Of a stretch of 50,579 nt of DNA, positions 25,559 to 33,351 are shown piece by piece. This DNA comes from Thioalkalivibrio sp. HK1. Its GTDB lineage: Bacteria > Pseudomonadota > Gammaproteobacteria > HK1. The stretch spans positions 1 through 50,579 of the forward strand of contig JFBG01000044.1 in assembly GCA_000583135.1 (NCBI GenBank), read 5' to 3'. The notes under the pieces are model-generated. The model did no database searches. It worked only from the letters and a program-made list of their open reading frames with translations, and was not told the DNA's origin. The translations under genes were made by a program, and so were the position numbers. Positions within the stretch are counted from its first letter, which is position 1. The number at the start of each line of letters is the position of its first letter.

Positions 25559-26470
25559 CTACGCGTTGTCTTCTTCGCGAATCGCCCGGACCTGACCGCT
25601 GTCCTCGACCGTACGCGTCAATTCCTCCAAAACGATGTCGAGCAGCCGGAACTTGGTACTGTCGCGCCGACTCAAAATACCGAGCAGCCGCGGAGCCACC
25701 GATCCGTCCAGCAGTATCCGCTTGAGTGCAAATGGACGTGGCGAGGGTACGCACCGTTTGGGAACGATGGAAACGCCGAGGCCGTGGAACACCATGGTCG
25801 AGATCGTCTCCAGCGTGTCGAGCTCCATCGTTTCGCTAACCTGCACGTTTTGTGCGCGTAACCACTCGTCTATGCGCTGGCCTACCCAAGCCCGACGATT
25901 GAAGCGAATGAATGGATAGGTTTCCAGTAGCGCCTTCGGGTCCTCTTCCGCAGCGTCTGGCGGAGCCAGAACGATCAGCGGCTCTTCCGCGAAAGGCCGC
26001 CATCGCAGGTGCCGGTACGCGCGCGCCGGCTCGCTCAAGATCGCCGCATCCAAAAACCCCCGGTCAACCTGCGGTAGCAGATCGCTCGATAGGCCGGGGA
26101 CGATACGTATACGCACGCCGGCGTGGGCGTCTCTAAGCGAGCTCACGGCGCGCGGGACCAGTCCCGCCATCGTGGTTGGTACGGCGCCGATGGTCAGCTC
26201 ATCGTGCAGTTCGACCTCACCGGTGACCGACCCGACCAGCCCCCGGTATGCGAGCGCAACCTCGCGCGCCTTGGGGACCAGCGCATGCCCGATCGGGGTC
26301 AGCGTGGGGCTGCGCTTGTTCCGGTCGAACAGCGTGACGCCCAGTTCGCGTTCGAGCGCCTTCATCTGCTGACTGACCGCTGCCGGCGTCATGAATCCCT
26401 TATCCGCCGCTTTTGCAAACGTGCCGGTCTCGGCCACGGCGACCAAGGTTTCCAGTCGACGAATTGACAT
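25559..26470 (-). CDS. LysR-family transcriptional regulator
   Basis: The 303-residue product has the LysR helix-turn-helix (SIRRLETLVAVAETGTFAKAADKGFMTPAAVSQQMKALERELG) and a co-inducer domain. It is divergent from the succinate dehydrogenase-like operon, with about 240 bp between its start and the first coding remnant, a classic arrangement for control of the divergent operon. AT-rich DNA at 26480-26530 includes GTAAAG repeats and a T-N11-A element, plausible LysR contacts. Likely effectors are dicarboxylates or their precursors (inference). Confidence 0.88.
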   Translation of the reverse strand: MSIRRLETLVAVAETGTFAKAADKGFMTPAAVSQQMKALERELGVTLFDRNKRSPTLTPIGHALVPKAREVALAYRGLVGSVTGEVELHDELTIGAVPTTMAGLVPRAVSSLRDAHAGVRIRIVPGLSSDLLPQVDRGFLDAAILSEPARAYRHLRWRPFAEEPLIVLAPPDAAEEDPKALLETYPFIRFNRRAWVGQRIDEWLRAQNVQVSETMELDTLETISTMVFHGLGVSIVPKRCVPSPRPFALKRILLDGSVAPRLLGILSRRDSTKFRLLDIVLEELTRTVEDSGQVRAIREEDNA

Positions 26471-26706
26471 GGCTGTATCTCCCTTTCTCGTAAAGTAAGC
26501 AAAGATTAACAGTCAGTAAAGAAAAAGTCGTTTTTATAAACAGGAACTTTCAAAGATAATCCGCGGACAGCCTGACCCGGACACGGGGCGGGGAGATGCG
26601 AGACCGGGCGGATGCGAGACCGGGCGATGGTGGTCGGTTCGATGGCCGGATGTTCGCAAACACGAAGCGGCAACGACCTCGGTTATCACAAGACAAGGGG
26701 AAGGCA

Positions 26707-26781
26707 GTGAGCGAGATCGACGGGATCGGATTCGTAGGGACTGGCACGATGGGCGGCGGTCCGAGGTCGCAGCGCTCGTGA
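26707..26781 (+). pseudogene. Stub of a beta-hydroxyacid dehydrogenase (3-hydroxyisobutyrate dehydrogenase-like)
   Basis: From GTG 26707, preceded by GGGGAAGG, 24 residues are encoded, including IGFVGTGTMGG. This matches the N-terminal NAD-binding motif (IGFIGLGxMG) of 3-hydroxyisobutyrate dehydrogenase-type enzymes, but the frame stops right after it. The stop overlaps the start of the next gene as GTGA. A deletion has evidently removed the rest of the enzyme and left a translated leader coupled to the iron-sulfur subunit gene. Confidence 0.6.
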
Positions 26782-27503
26782 GCGACACGCTCGAAGTCCG
26801 GATATGGCGCGGGGGGGCTGAAGGCGGGCTCGTTCACTATAACGTTCCCCGTCAGGCCAGCCAGACGGTTCTGGATGTCGTCACTTGGGTCCAACGCAAT
26901 GACGATCCATCTTTGGCGTATCGATTCGCCTGTCGGGTCGGGATGTGCGGGTCGTGCGCGATGACGGTCAATGGTCGCCCGCGTTGGACGTGCCGTACGC
27001 ATGTCGACAAAGTGACCGACGGCGATTCACTGACCATCGAGCCGCTCGGAAATGTGCCGGTCATAAAGGACCTTGCGGCGGACATGACGCCGTTCTTCGA
27101 GAAGTGGCAAAGCGCTCGCGGACGCTTCCACGGTGCTGCGACCCGGCGCGATGCTTACGCCCGAATCAAGCCGGATTCACCCGCACGGCAGACGGCGAAC
27201 GCGCACGTGGAGTGCATCAACTGCGCGGTCTGTTACTCCGCGTGCGATGTAGTGAGTTGGCGCAAGGAGTACCTCGGTCCGGCGGCATTGAACCGGGCTT
27301 GGGTTGCTTTCAACGATGAGCGCGATGCGCATCTTGGCTACGTTTTGCGGTCGGTTGCGGTGAACGGTGGCTGCATGAGCTGCCATACGCACCAATCGTG
27401 CACGCAACACTGTCCAGTCGGGCTGGATCCGTCAGCAGCCATCGCGGGATTGAAAAAGGCCTTGTCGAGGGCGTATTTATCCGGACGGTTGAAGCTATCA
27501 TGA
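26778..27503 (+). CDS. Succinate dehydrogenase/fumarate reductase iron-sulfur subunit
   Basis: The 241-residue protein carries electrons between flavoprotein and membrane quinone site. The N-terminal ferredoxin domain has C52-x4-C57-x2-C60 ... C72 for [2Fe-2S]. The C-terminal domain has C146-x2-C149-x2-C152-x3-C156 and C199-x2-C202-x5-C208-x3-C212, matching the three-cluster SdhB/FrdB set. The GTG start overlaps the upstream stub; the stop overlaps the next gene's ATG. Whether it works as dehydrogenase or reductase cannot be told from sequence. Confidence 0.92.
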   Translation: MSDTLEVRIWRGGAEGGLVHYNVPRQASQTVLDVVTWVQRNDDPSLAYRFACRVGMCGSCAMTVNGRPRWTCRTHVDKVTDGDSLTIEPLGNVPVIKDLAADMTPFFEKWQSARGRFHGAATRRDAYARIKPDSPARQTANAHVECINCAVCYSACDVVSWRKEYLGPAALNRAWVAFNDERDAHLGYVLRSVAVNGGCMSCHTHQSCTQHCPVGLDPSAAIAGLKKALSRAYLSGRLKLS

Positions 27504-27829
27504 CGCCGCTCGCCTTTGTTCTACAACGCCTGAGCGCACTCGTGATGGTGCCCGTGGTGATTGTGCATCTCGGGCTCGTCATCTACGCGGTGCGAGGGGG
27601 CTTGAGTGCCGGAGAGATTCTCGGGCGTACGCAAGGCAGTGTGGCGTGGGGCTTGTTTTATACGCTCTTCGTGGTCAGCGTTGCCCTGCATGCCGGACTG
27701 GGTCTGCGCAACATACTCGATGAGTGGACGGCTCTCAATCGCGGGGCCACGGCTGCTATCGCCCACTTGTTCGTGGTGCTGACTCTACTGCTCGGCTTAC
27801 GCGCGGTTTTCGCGGTGACGGTTTCATGA
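27500..27829 (+). CDS. Succinate dehydrogenase-like membrane anchor subunit 1
   Basis: The 109-residue product has three hydrophobic segments. Candidate haem or quinone-site residues are H23 (VIVHLGLVI) and the His of VALHAGLGLRNILDEW. Its ATG overlaps the iron-sulfur subunit stop (ATGA), and its own stop overlaps the next gene. With the following gene it forms the two-anchor membrane domain expected for an SdhC/SdhD pair. Confidence 0.83.
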   Translation: MTPLAFVLQRLSALVMVPVVIVHLGLVIYAVRGGLSAGEILGRTQGSVAWGLFYTLFVVSVALHAGLGLRNILDEWTALNRGATAAIAHLFVVLTLLLGLRAVFAVTVS

Positions 27830-28179
27830 TCGGCCGCCCTCATCGCGGACATGCAGGCTACTGGGCGTTTCTCGCGCATCGAATCTCCGGCTTGGCTCTG
27901 GCGTTGTTCTTACCGCTGCACTTCCTCGCGCTCGGGCTCGCGCTCGAAGGCGCACAAAAGATGGATTCGTTTCTTGCCTGGGCCGATTCGCCGTTGCTCA
28001 AATTCGCACAGTGGTTGCTTGTGCTTGCACTCGCCTTACATCTGACCGGCGGGCTCCGCTTGCTCATGGCCGAACTCTGGATCTGGTCGGATCGACAGCG
28101 CACCTGGATCTCCATCGCATCCGGAACGGCGGTCGCAGTCAGTCTCGTATTTGCTTTCAACCTCGGTCAGTCCGCATGA
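27826..28179 (+). CDS. Succinate dehydrogenase-like membrane anchor subunit 2 (SdhC type)
   Basis: The 117-residue product shows the SdhC signature HRISGLALALFLPLHFLALG and a later ALHLTGGLRLLMAE, so haem-ligand and quinone-pocket residues are present. Three transmembrane segments are visible. The ATG overlaps the preceding stop and its stop overlaps the flavoprotein ATG, so all four subunits are translationally coupled. Confidence 0.86.
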   Translation: MIGRPHRGHAGYWAFLAHRISGLALALFLPLHFLALGLALEGAQKMDSFLAWADSPLLKFAQWLLVLALALHLTGGLRLLMAELWIWSDRQRTWISIASGTAVAVSLVFAFNLGQSA

Positions 28180-29933
28180 ATATCGAACGACATGACACGG
28201 ATGTGTTGATCATCGGTAGCGGTGGTGCCGGGTTGTTTGCTGCATTGCACGCGCATCAGGCCAACCCCGAGCTCGACATCACCGTCGCCGCCAAAGGCTT
28301 GCTTGGAAAATGTGGCTGCACACGCATGGTGCAAGGCGGCTACAACGTCGCCATTGCCGACGGCGACTCCATCGAGCGGCATTTCATGGACTCGATTGTC
28401 GGTGGCAAGTGGCTTCCCGACCAACGCTTGGCCTGGCGTCTCGTCGAAACCGCCGTCGAACGTATCCATGAACTCGAGAACGAAGTCGGCTGCTTCTTTG
28501 ATCGGAACCCCGACGGGACGATGCACCAAAAGGCGTTTGCCGGTCAGAGTTTCGATCGCACCGTGCATAAGGGCGACCTGACCGGCATCGAGATCATCAA
28601 TCGGCTCTTGGAACAGATCTGGTCGCGAAACATCGCGCGCCTCGAAGAACACCGAGCCGTCTCTTTGATATGTACAACCGACGGTGCGAGCGTTGCCGGC
28701 GTGCTGTTCATCGATATGCGCACCGGCGACCTGCGCTTCGTGCGCGCACGGTCAGTGCTCATGGCGGCGGGCGGCGGCCCCACGATGTACCGCTATCACA
28801 CACCATCGGGCGACAAAGCTTGCGACGGCATGGCCATGGCGCTCCGCGCAGGTCTCGCATTGCGCGACATGGAGATGGTGCAGTTCCATCCGACGGGGTT
28901 GCTTGCCGGCCGCGATACGCGCATGACCGGCACGGTCCTCGAGGAAGGACTTCGTGGCGCAGGCGGGCATTTGCTGAACGGTGAAGGCACTCGCTTCATG
29001 TTCGACTACCACGAACACGGCGAACGGGCGACGCGCGACATCGTATCGCGTTCCATCTACAAGGAGATGCGCGACGGACGCACGACGCCGAACGGCGGCG
29101 TATACATCGAGATGAAACACTTGGGCCCCGAAAAGGTCGCGCAGCAATTCAAAGGCATGGTCACGCGCTGCGCCGACTGCGGTTTCGACCTGGCTGGTGA
29201 CCGCGTTGAAGTTGTGCCAACCGCGCACTACATGATGGGTGGTGTCGTCTTCGATGAAGACTGCACGACCGACCTGCACGGCCTCTTCCTTGCGGGCGAA
29301 GACACCGGTGGCGTGCACGGCGCCAACCGGCTGGGCGGTAACGGTGTTGCCAACTCGACTGTCTTCGGTGGCATCGCAGGTGAGCGGATGGCTGCGTTCG
29401 TGCGTGACGAAGGGTTACGCGATCCGGATGAGGATGCCCTCGCCGAAGCTGCCGCCGACTGTTTGCGACCCTTCGATGCCACTGGCGGGAACCTGAACGA
29501 ACTCCGGCTCCAACTGCAGGACCTCATGTGGGACAAGGTCGGCATTTTGCGCGACGAAACAACGCTGACGGCGGCCATCTCGGATCTTGACGCACTCGGT
29601 GAAACGCTCGAGCGGACCGGCATTGCGGATGCGGGACGGGCCTTCAATCTCACGTGGCACGACTGGCTGAATCTGGACTCCCAGATCCTGATCTCCAAGA
29701 CCATCGCCCGGGCCGCGCTTGCGCGTGAAAACTCGCGCGGTGCGCACTACAGAGAGGACTTTCCGGACACGGGCGAACTCGAGTCGAGTCGCTACACCGT
29801 CATACGTAAGTCCGATACGGGATTGAGTTTCGATACCGAGCCCGTGGACTTCTGCATCGTCAAACCCGGCAAGTCACTGATTGAAGACGAAGCGGGCGCT
29901 CCGCCGACCGCCGGTATGGGAGGACGTCGCTGA
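28176..29933 (+). CDS. Succinate dehydrogenase/fumarate reductase-type flavoprotein
   Basis: The 585-residue FAD protein has VLIIGSGGAGLFAALHA at the N-terminus, QFHPTGLLAG and LNGEGTRFMFDYHEHGERATRDIVSRSI (substrate site and catalytic Arg region), YMMGGVVFDEDC and GVHGANRLGGNGVANSTVFGG (FAD C-terminal motif). The segment that in SdhA/FrdA carries the flavin-linking His (SHTxxAxGG) here reads CGCTRMVQGGYN, with no His, so FAD is probably bound non-covalently. This lowers the potential and fits a fumarate-reducing or specialised dicarboxylate enzyme. Its TGA shares a base with the next ATG. Confidence 0.88.
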   Translation: MNIERHDTDVLIIGSGGAGLFAALHAHQANPELDITVAAKGLLGKCGCTRMVQGGYNVAIADGDSIERHFMDSIVGGKWLPDQRLAWRLVETAVERIHELENEVGCFFDRNPDGTMHQKAFAGQSFDRTVHKGDLTGIEIINRLLEQIWSRNIARLEEHRAVSLICTTDGASVAGVLFIDMRTGDLRFVRARSVLMAAGGGPTMYRYHTPSGDKACDGMAMALRAGLALRDMEMVQFHPTGLLAGRDTRMTGTVLEEGLRGAGGHLLNGEGTRFMFDYHEHGERATRDIVSRSIYKEMRDGRTTPNGGVYIEMKHLGPEKVAQQFKGMVTRCADCGFDLAGDRVEVVPTAHYMMGGVVFDEDCTTDLHGLFLAGEDTGGVHGANRLGGNGVANSTVFGGIAGERMAAFVRDEGLRDPDEDALAEAAADCLRPFDATGGNLNELRLQLQDLMWDKVGILRDETTLTAAISDLDALGETLERTGIADAGRAFNLTWHDWLNLDSQILISKTIARAALARENSRGAHYREDFPDTGELESSRYTVIRKSDTGLSFDTEPVDFCIVKPGKSLIEDEAGAPPTAGMGGRR

Positions 29934-30904
29934 TGAGCGTCATCACAATCGCGGCTTTGGACGAGGCCGCGTTTCAGATCATGTGCAAGGCCGGAATCGA
30001 AATCCCGGAAGACTACCGACAAGGCATCGAGGCGATGTCGGGCGAAGAGACAGGGCCATTGTCTTGCTTCGTGCTGGAATCGATGCTCGATAACTGGACG
30101 GTCGCCAACAACGATCGCCGGCCGATGTGTGCCGATACCGGCGTACCGCGCTACTACGTCAAGGTAGGTAACGAAGCGGGCATCGAAGGTGGATTCATTG
30201 CGCTGGAAGCGGCACTTCGCGGCGCGACGGCACGTGCAACTCAAGAAGTACCCCTTCGGCCTAACCGGGTACATCCGCTATCGCGTCACGACAACAACAA
30301 CAATGTCGGCATCAACGCGCCCGAGATCGAATGGTCCTTCGAACCCGACGCCGACTGGATCGACATCACCACCGTTCACAAAGGCGGACTGTTCGGTACC
30401 GACTACCGCATGCTGTTTCCAGGCGATGGGGTTGACGGCATCAAGCGCTTCTTCCTGGACACGATGGTCGCATTCGGGAAGCGGGGGCTTGCATGCCAAC
30501 CCGCCATCGTAGGCATCGGGCTCGGTGGCTCCAAAGACACCACGATGGTGCTCGGCAAACAGGCCGCGTGCCTTCGCACGGTCGGGGACCGCAACCCCGA
30601 TCTCGAGATCGCGGCGCTCGAACTCGCACTGACAGAACTCGGCAACTCGATCGGCATGGGTGCCATGGGATTTGCCGGGCGCTCCATGGTGGTCGACACC
30701 CACATCGAAGTTGGCTACACGCACACGGGCGGCATGCCCATGAGCGTGCACTGCTTCTGTCTGTCGTCGCGTCGGGCAACTGCGCGACTCTTCAGCGACG
30801 GCGGCATCGCGTATCGCACCGACCCGCAGTGGTTCACCCCTTACATGCGCAGGAACAGCATCGGATGGCCAACAGCAAAGCAAATCTCAACACAATCCGG
30901 CTGA
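29933..30904 (+). CDS. Class I fumarase / L(+)-tartrate dehydratase alpha subunit
   Basis: The 323-residue product matches the N-terminal half of iron-sulfur class I fumarases. C66 (PMCADTGVPRYY), C188 (LACQPAIVGIGLGGSKDTT) and C274 (SVHCFC) are the likely three [4Fe-4S] ligands. It is directly coupled to the flavoprotein gene and overlaps the beta subunit gene by 40 bp. Split-subunit enzymes of this family act on fumarate, mesaconate or tartrate; next to a succinate dehydrogenase-like complex, fumarate or mesaconate hydration is the natural guess. Confidence 0.88.
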   Translation: MSVITIAALDEAAFQIMCKAGIEIPEDYRQGIEAMSGEETGPLSCFVLESMLDNWTVANNDRRPMCADTGVPRYYVKVGNEAGIEGGFIALEAALRGATARATQEVPLRPNRVHPLSRHDNNNNVGINAPEIEWSFEPDADWIDITTVHKGGLFGTDYRMLFPGDGVDGIKRFFLDTMVAFGKRGLACQPAIVGIGLGGSKDTTMVLGKQAACLRTVGDRNPDLEIAALELALTELGNSIGMGAMGFAGRSMVVDTHIEVGYTHTGGMPMSVHCFCLSSRRATARLFSDGGIAYRTDPQWFTPYMRRNSIGWPTAKQISTQSG

Positions 30905-31545
30905 AGACGCCCATCACCCGCACCGACCTCGAAGGGATTGAAGTCGGAACGGTGGTGTATCTCGACGGGCTCATCATGACGGGCCGCGAAGGCGTGTATC
31001 AGCGTATCCTCGGAGACGGCATGGCGCCACCGGATGACCTGTCTCGCATTGCGAACGTGAACTTTCATTGTTCGCCGGCAGCCTCTGTGAATGACGACGG
31101 CAGTTTCAACGTCGGTGCGGTTACCGCAACCGCGAGCTTCCGCTTCGCCAAATGGTTGCCCCGATGGTTCGAAGTCAGCGGGTGCCGCGTCATCATCGGC
31201 AAGGGCGGAATGAGCGAAGCGCACTACCGCGACATCTTTGTTCCCGCCGGCGCCGTTTACCTGACGACCGTCGGATACGGCACGGGTGCACTGCTCGGAC
31301 GCGGCATCGTCGAGGTGGAAGCCGCGCATTGGCTGGATGAACTCGGAATCGCACAAGCCATCTGGGTCCTGAAAGTAGAGAACTTCGGGCCGTTGCTGGT
31401 GGAAAGCGACCTTGCGGGCAACAGCCTGTTCGAACAGAACAACCGGGCCATCAATGCACAAATCGAAAAGGCTTATGAAGGACTCAAGCCGCCGGCGTTG
31501 AGTCGTTATGGCGAAACCGACGACAAGACCCAAGAGCTGATATGA
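30865..31545 (+). CDS. Class I fumarase / L(+)-tartrate dehydratase beta subunit
   Basis: The 226-residue product matches the C-terminal domain of class I fumarases: LKTPITRTDLEGIEVGTVVYLDGLIMTGREGVY, IIGKGGMSEAHYRDIF and KVENFGPLLVESDLAGNSLFE. The ATG at 30865 lies inside the alpha gene in another frame. It ends the operon; a decayed insertion sequence follows after 54 bp. Confidence 0.88.
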   Translation: MANSKANLNTIRLKTPITRTDLEGIEVGTVVYLDGLIMTGREGVYQRILGDGMAPPDDLSRIANVNFHCSPAASVNDDGSFNVGAVTATASFRFAKWLPRWFEVSGCRVIIGKGGMSEAHYRDIFVPAGAVYLTTVGYGTGALLGRGIVEVEAAHWLDELGIAQAIWVLKVENFGPLLVESDLAGNSLFEQNNRAINAQIEKAYEGLKPPALSRYGETDDKTQELI

Positions 31546-31599
31546 ATCGTTAGCCGGGGCCATGTAGCGCACTCGGGTTGTTGAAACAACTTTCGCAGA

Positions 31600-31923
31600 T
31601 CAGGCGGCGATCGGGATTTCTCCCGTCTCGTCGCGTATGAACTGGCTCGGCGAGCGATGCCCGTGGCGCTCGATCATCCATTGTTCGTTGTACACGTCCT
31701 TGAATCGCAAGAGCGCGTGCACCTTGCGGTATCCTTCGCCATGAAACGGGCTGTCCTCGATGACCTGTTCGATGGCTTCGGTCATGGGCGTATCGGGCAT
31801 CTCGCCGTGTGGCCCCGGCCTTTGGCGAGGACGACCGTCCTTGGCTGCATTCGGATGACGATATACCCCGGAGCGGTTGATCTTCCACACCCGGCACACC
31901 CGCAACAGGCCGTAAGCTTTCTT
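31600..31923 (-). pseudogene. Internally deleted IS3-family transposase (OrfB) remnant
   Basis: Read leftward from 31923, the frame gives KKAYGLLRVCRVWKINRSGVYRH and FHGEGYRKVHALLRF, the start of an IS3-type OrfB, and then jumps directly to YNEQWMIERHGHRSPSQF, the usual C-terminus. About 107 codons remain of a normal 270 or more, and the whole DDE catalytic core is missing. The element is dead. It sits at the right edge of the LysR/dehydrogenase/fumarase block and may mark how that block arrived. Confidence 0.72.
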
Positions 31924-31937
31924 TGTGAAGGAAAGAG

Positions 31938-32078
31938 ATGACGGGGCTCGAAAGCGCCTTGACGCGCCAAGCGACGGGGCTTGCAGGCAAGGTGCCGGAT
32001 CTCGCGCTGGGGATCCGGCCGACGCCCGCGCCATCGCTCGAAGACGAAGACGATCAAGACCTCGAGGGATCTCGATGA
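31938..32078 (+). CDS. Short open frame coupled to the truncated UbiH-like gene
   Basis: ATG 31938, with AAGGAAAGAG upstream, opens a 46-residue frame rich in Pro and Asp/Glu at its end (PTPAPSLEDEDD). Its TGA overlaps the next ATG as ATGA. It starts 14 bp beyond the transposase remnant, so it may be the 3' end of a gene cut by the insertion. I do not recognise it. Confidence 0.3.
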   Translation: MTGLESALTRQATGLAGKVPDLALGIRPTPAPSLEDEDDQDLEGSR

Positions 32079-32254
32079 AATACGATGTCATCATCGTCGG
32101 CGGCGGTATCGTGGGGGCGACCTTGGGCCTCGCCCTCGGAGGCGATGGCATGCACGTTCGGCCAAAAAACCGGCAAGCGGCTCTAACGAGTAAGGATCGA
32201 TCGCCACAGAACAAAGGCGATATCGGCAACGAAACAAGCCCCGACGGGATATGA
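32075..32254 (+). pseudogene. Truncated UbiH/UbiF-like FAD monooxygenase, N-terminal stub
   Basis: The first 28 residues, MKYDVIIVGGGIVGATLGLALGG..., are a clear FAD-binding N-terminus of the UbiH/VisC family. Similarity ends near 32160, after which the frame reads unrelated residues to a stop at 32254. The remaining 350 or so residues of a normal enzyme are not found elsewhere in the window. The break lies about 200 bp before the methyltransferase and probably marks the left end of that cassette. Confidence 0.6.
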
Positions 32255-32367
32255 TCCCCCGATGGCGGATCGGTGCTTTGTCGACGATCGTTTTTCGATC
32301 CGAAAAGGCATCGGAAAACGCAAAGATAGCGCCCGAGATTCAACCACGTAAAAAGGAGTGAACGACG

Positions 32368-33351
32368 ATGGATCAGTTGGCTTTGCTAAAAGGTCAAACC
32401 GCCAAAACGCGCCAATATCGGCGCAAGTCCTCGAAGCAGGCACCTTCGTCAGCGAAACTCCGCATCACCAAGGCCGGAAAAAAAGCCGGAAAAAATCTCG
32501 TGGCCGGTGACGGCTGGCGCTTTTATTGCAAGTCATCCGAAAATATGGAAGAACTCGATAACGATAGCATCGCACTGACAATCACCTCCCCCCCTTACTG
32601 GGATGCCATCGACTACGACCTGCATGCCGACAAAGGAAACGATGTTTGGTATCGTCAACGCGCTTATGACAAGTGCGGGGCGACTTACGAGCAATGGCTC
32701 TTGCAAATGAGCGTCATTTTCAAGGAGGTCTATCGGGTCACGATGGACGGTGGATTTTGCGCCGTGGTGCTGGGCACCATATTGAAGAATAAAAAGCACT
32801 TCCCCGCTCCCTTCGACTTCACGGCGCAGATGATCTCCGATGGATGGAATTTTCATCAGGATATCATCTGGAATAAAGTAACCGGAGGCGTCAAACGCGC
32901 CGGCTCTTTTATTCAGCATCCGAGATCGGGTTACTACTATCCCAATATCATGAGTGAATATATTTTAGTATTCAAAAAAGGGGATGTGGTTCGAAGGGAT
33001 GTCGATTCCGCCCTTCCGATCGACGATCTTTTCAAACGAGATATCGCCAATAATATTTGGCATATCGCCCCGGTTCCTCCACGAACGATCGATCATCCTT
33101 GCCCTTATCCCGACGAAATAGTGCGTCGATTGACACTCCTTTATTCTCAAAAAGGGGATGAAGTTCTCGATCCTTTTTCCGGCAGCGGACAAACGGCAAA
33201 GGTCGCCTTGCGGCACACTCGAAAAGTCGTCGGATATGATATCGAGATGGACTATATCAATTTATCGATCGAGCGAATTTTCGATCGAAAGGAAAGACCC
33301 TATCAGCTGATACCTCGGGTCGAAAAAATAAAGGCGGGATCATGGATTTAA
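32368..33351 (+). CDS. SPPY-type DNA methyltransferase (N4-cytosine or N6-adenine)
   Basis: The 327-residue product has catalytic motif TSPPYWD at 73-79 before the S-adenosylmethionine motif DPFSGSGQT at 268-276, the beta-class order; SPPYW is most often seen in N4-cytosine enzymes. C-terminal GYDIEMDYINLSIERI is typical of the class. The N-terminal 40 residues are Lys/Arg-rich. AGGAG precedes the ATG. The gene is AT-richer than its surroundings and overlaps the following gene by 10 bp, implying a two-gene cassette. No specificity can be read from sequence. Confidence 0.9.
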   Translation: MDQLALLKGQTAKTRQYRRKSSKQAPSSAKLRITKAGKKAGKNLVAGDGWRFYCKSSENMEELDNDSIALTITSPPYWDAIDYDLHADKGNDVWYRQRAYDKCGATYEQWLLQMSVIFKEVYRVTMDGGFCAVVLGTILKNKKHFPAPFDFTAQMISDGWNFHQDIIWNKVTGGVKRAGSFIQHPRSGYYYPNIMSEYILVFKKGDVVRRDVDSALPIDDLFKRDIANNIWHIAPVPPRTIDHPCPYPDEIVRRLTLLYSQKGDEVLDPFSGSGQTAKVALRHTRKVVGYDIEMDYINLSIERIFDRKERPYQLIPRVEKIKAGSWI

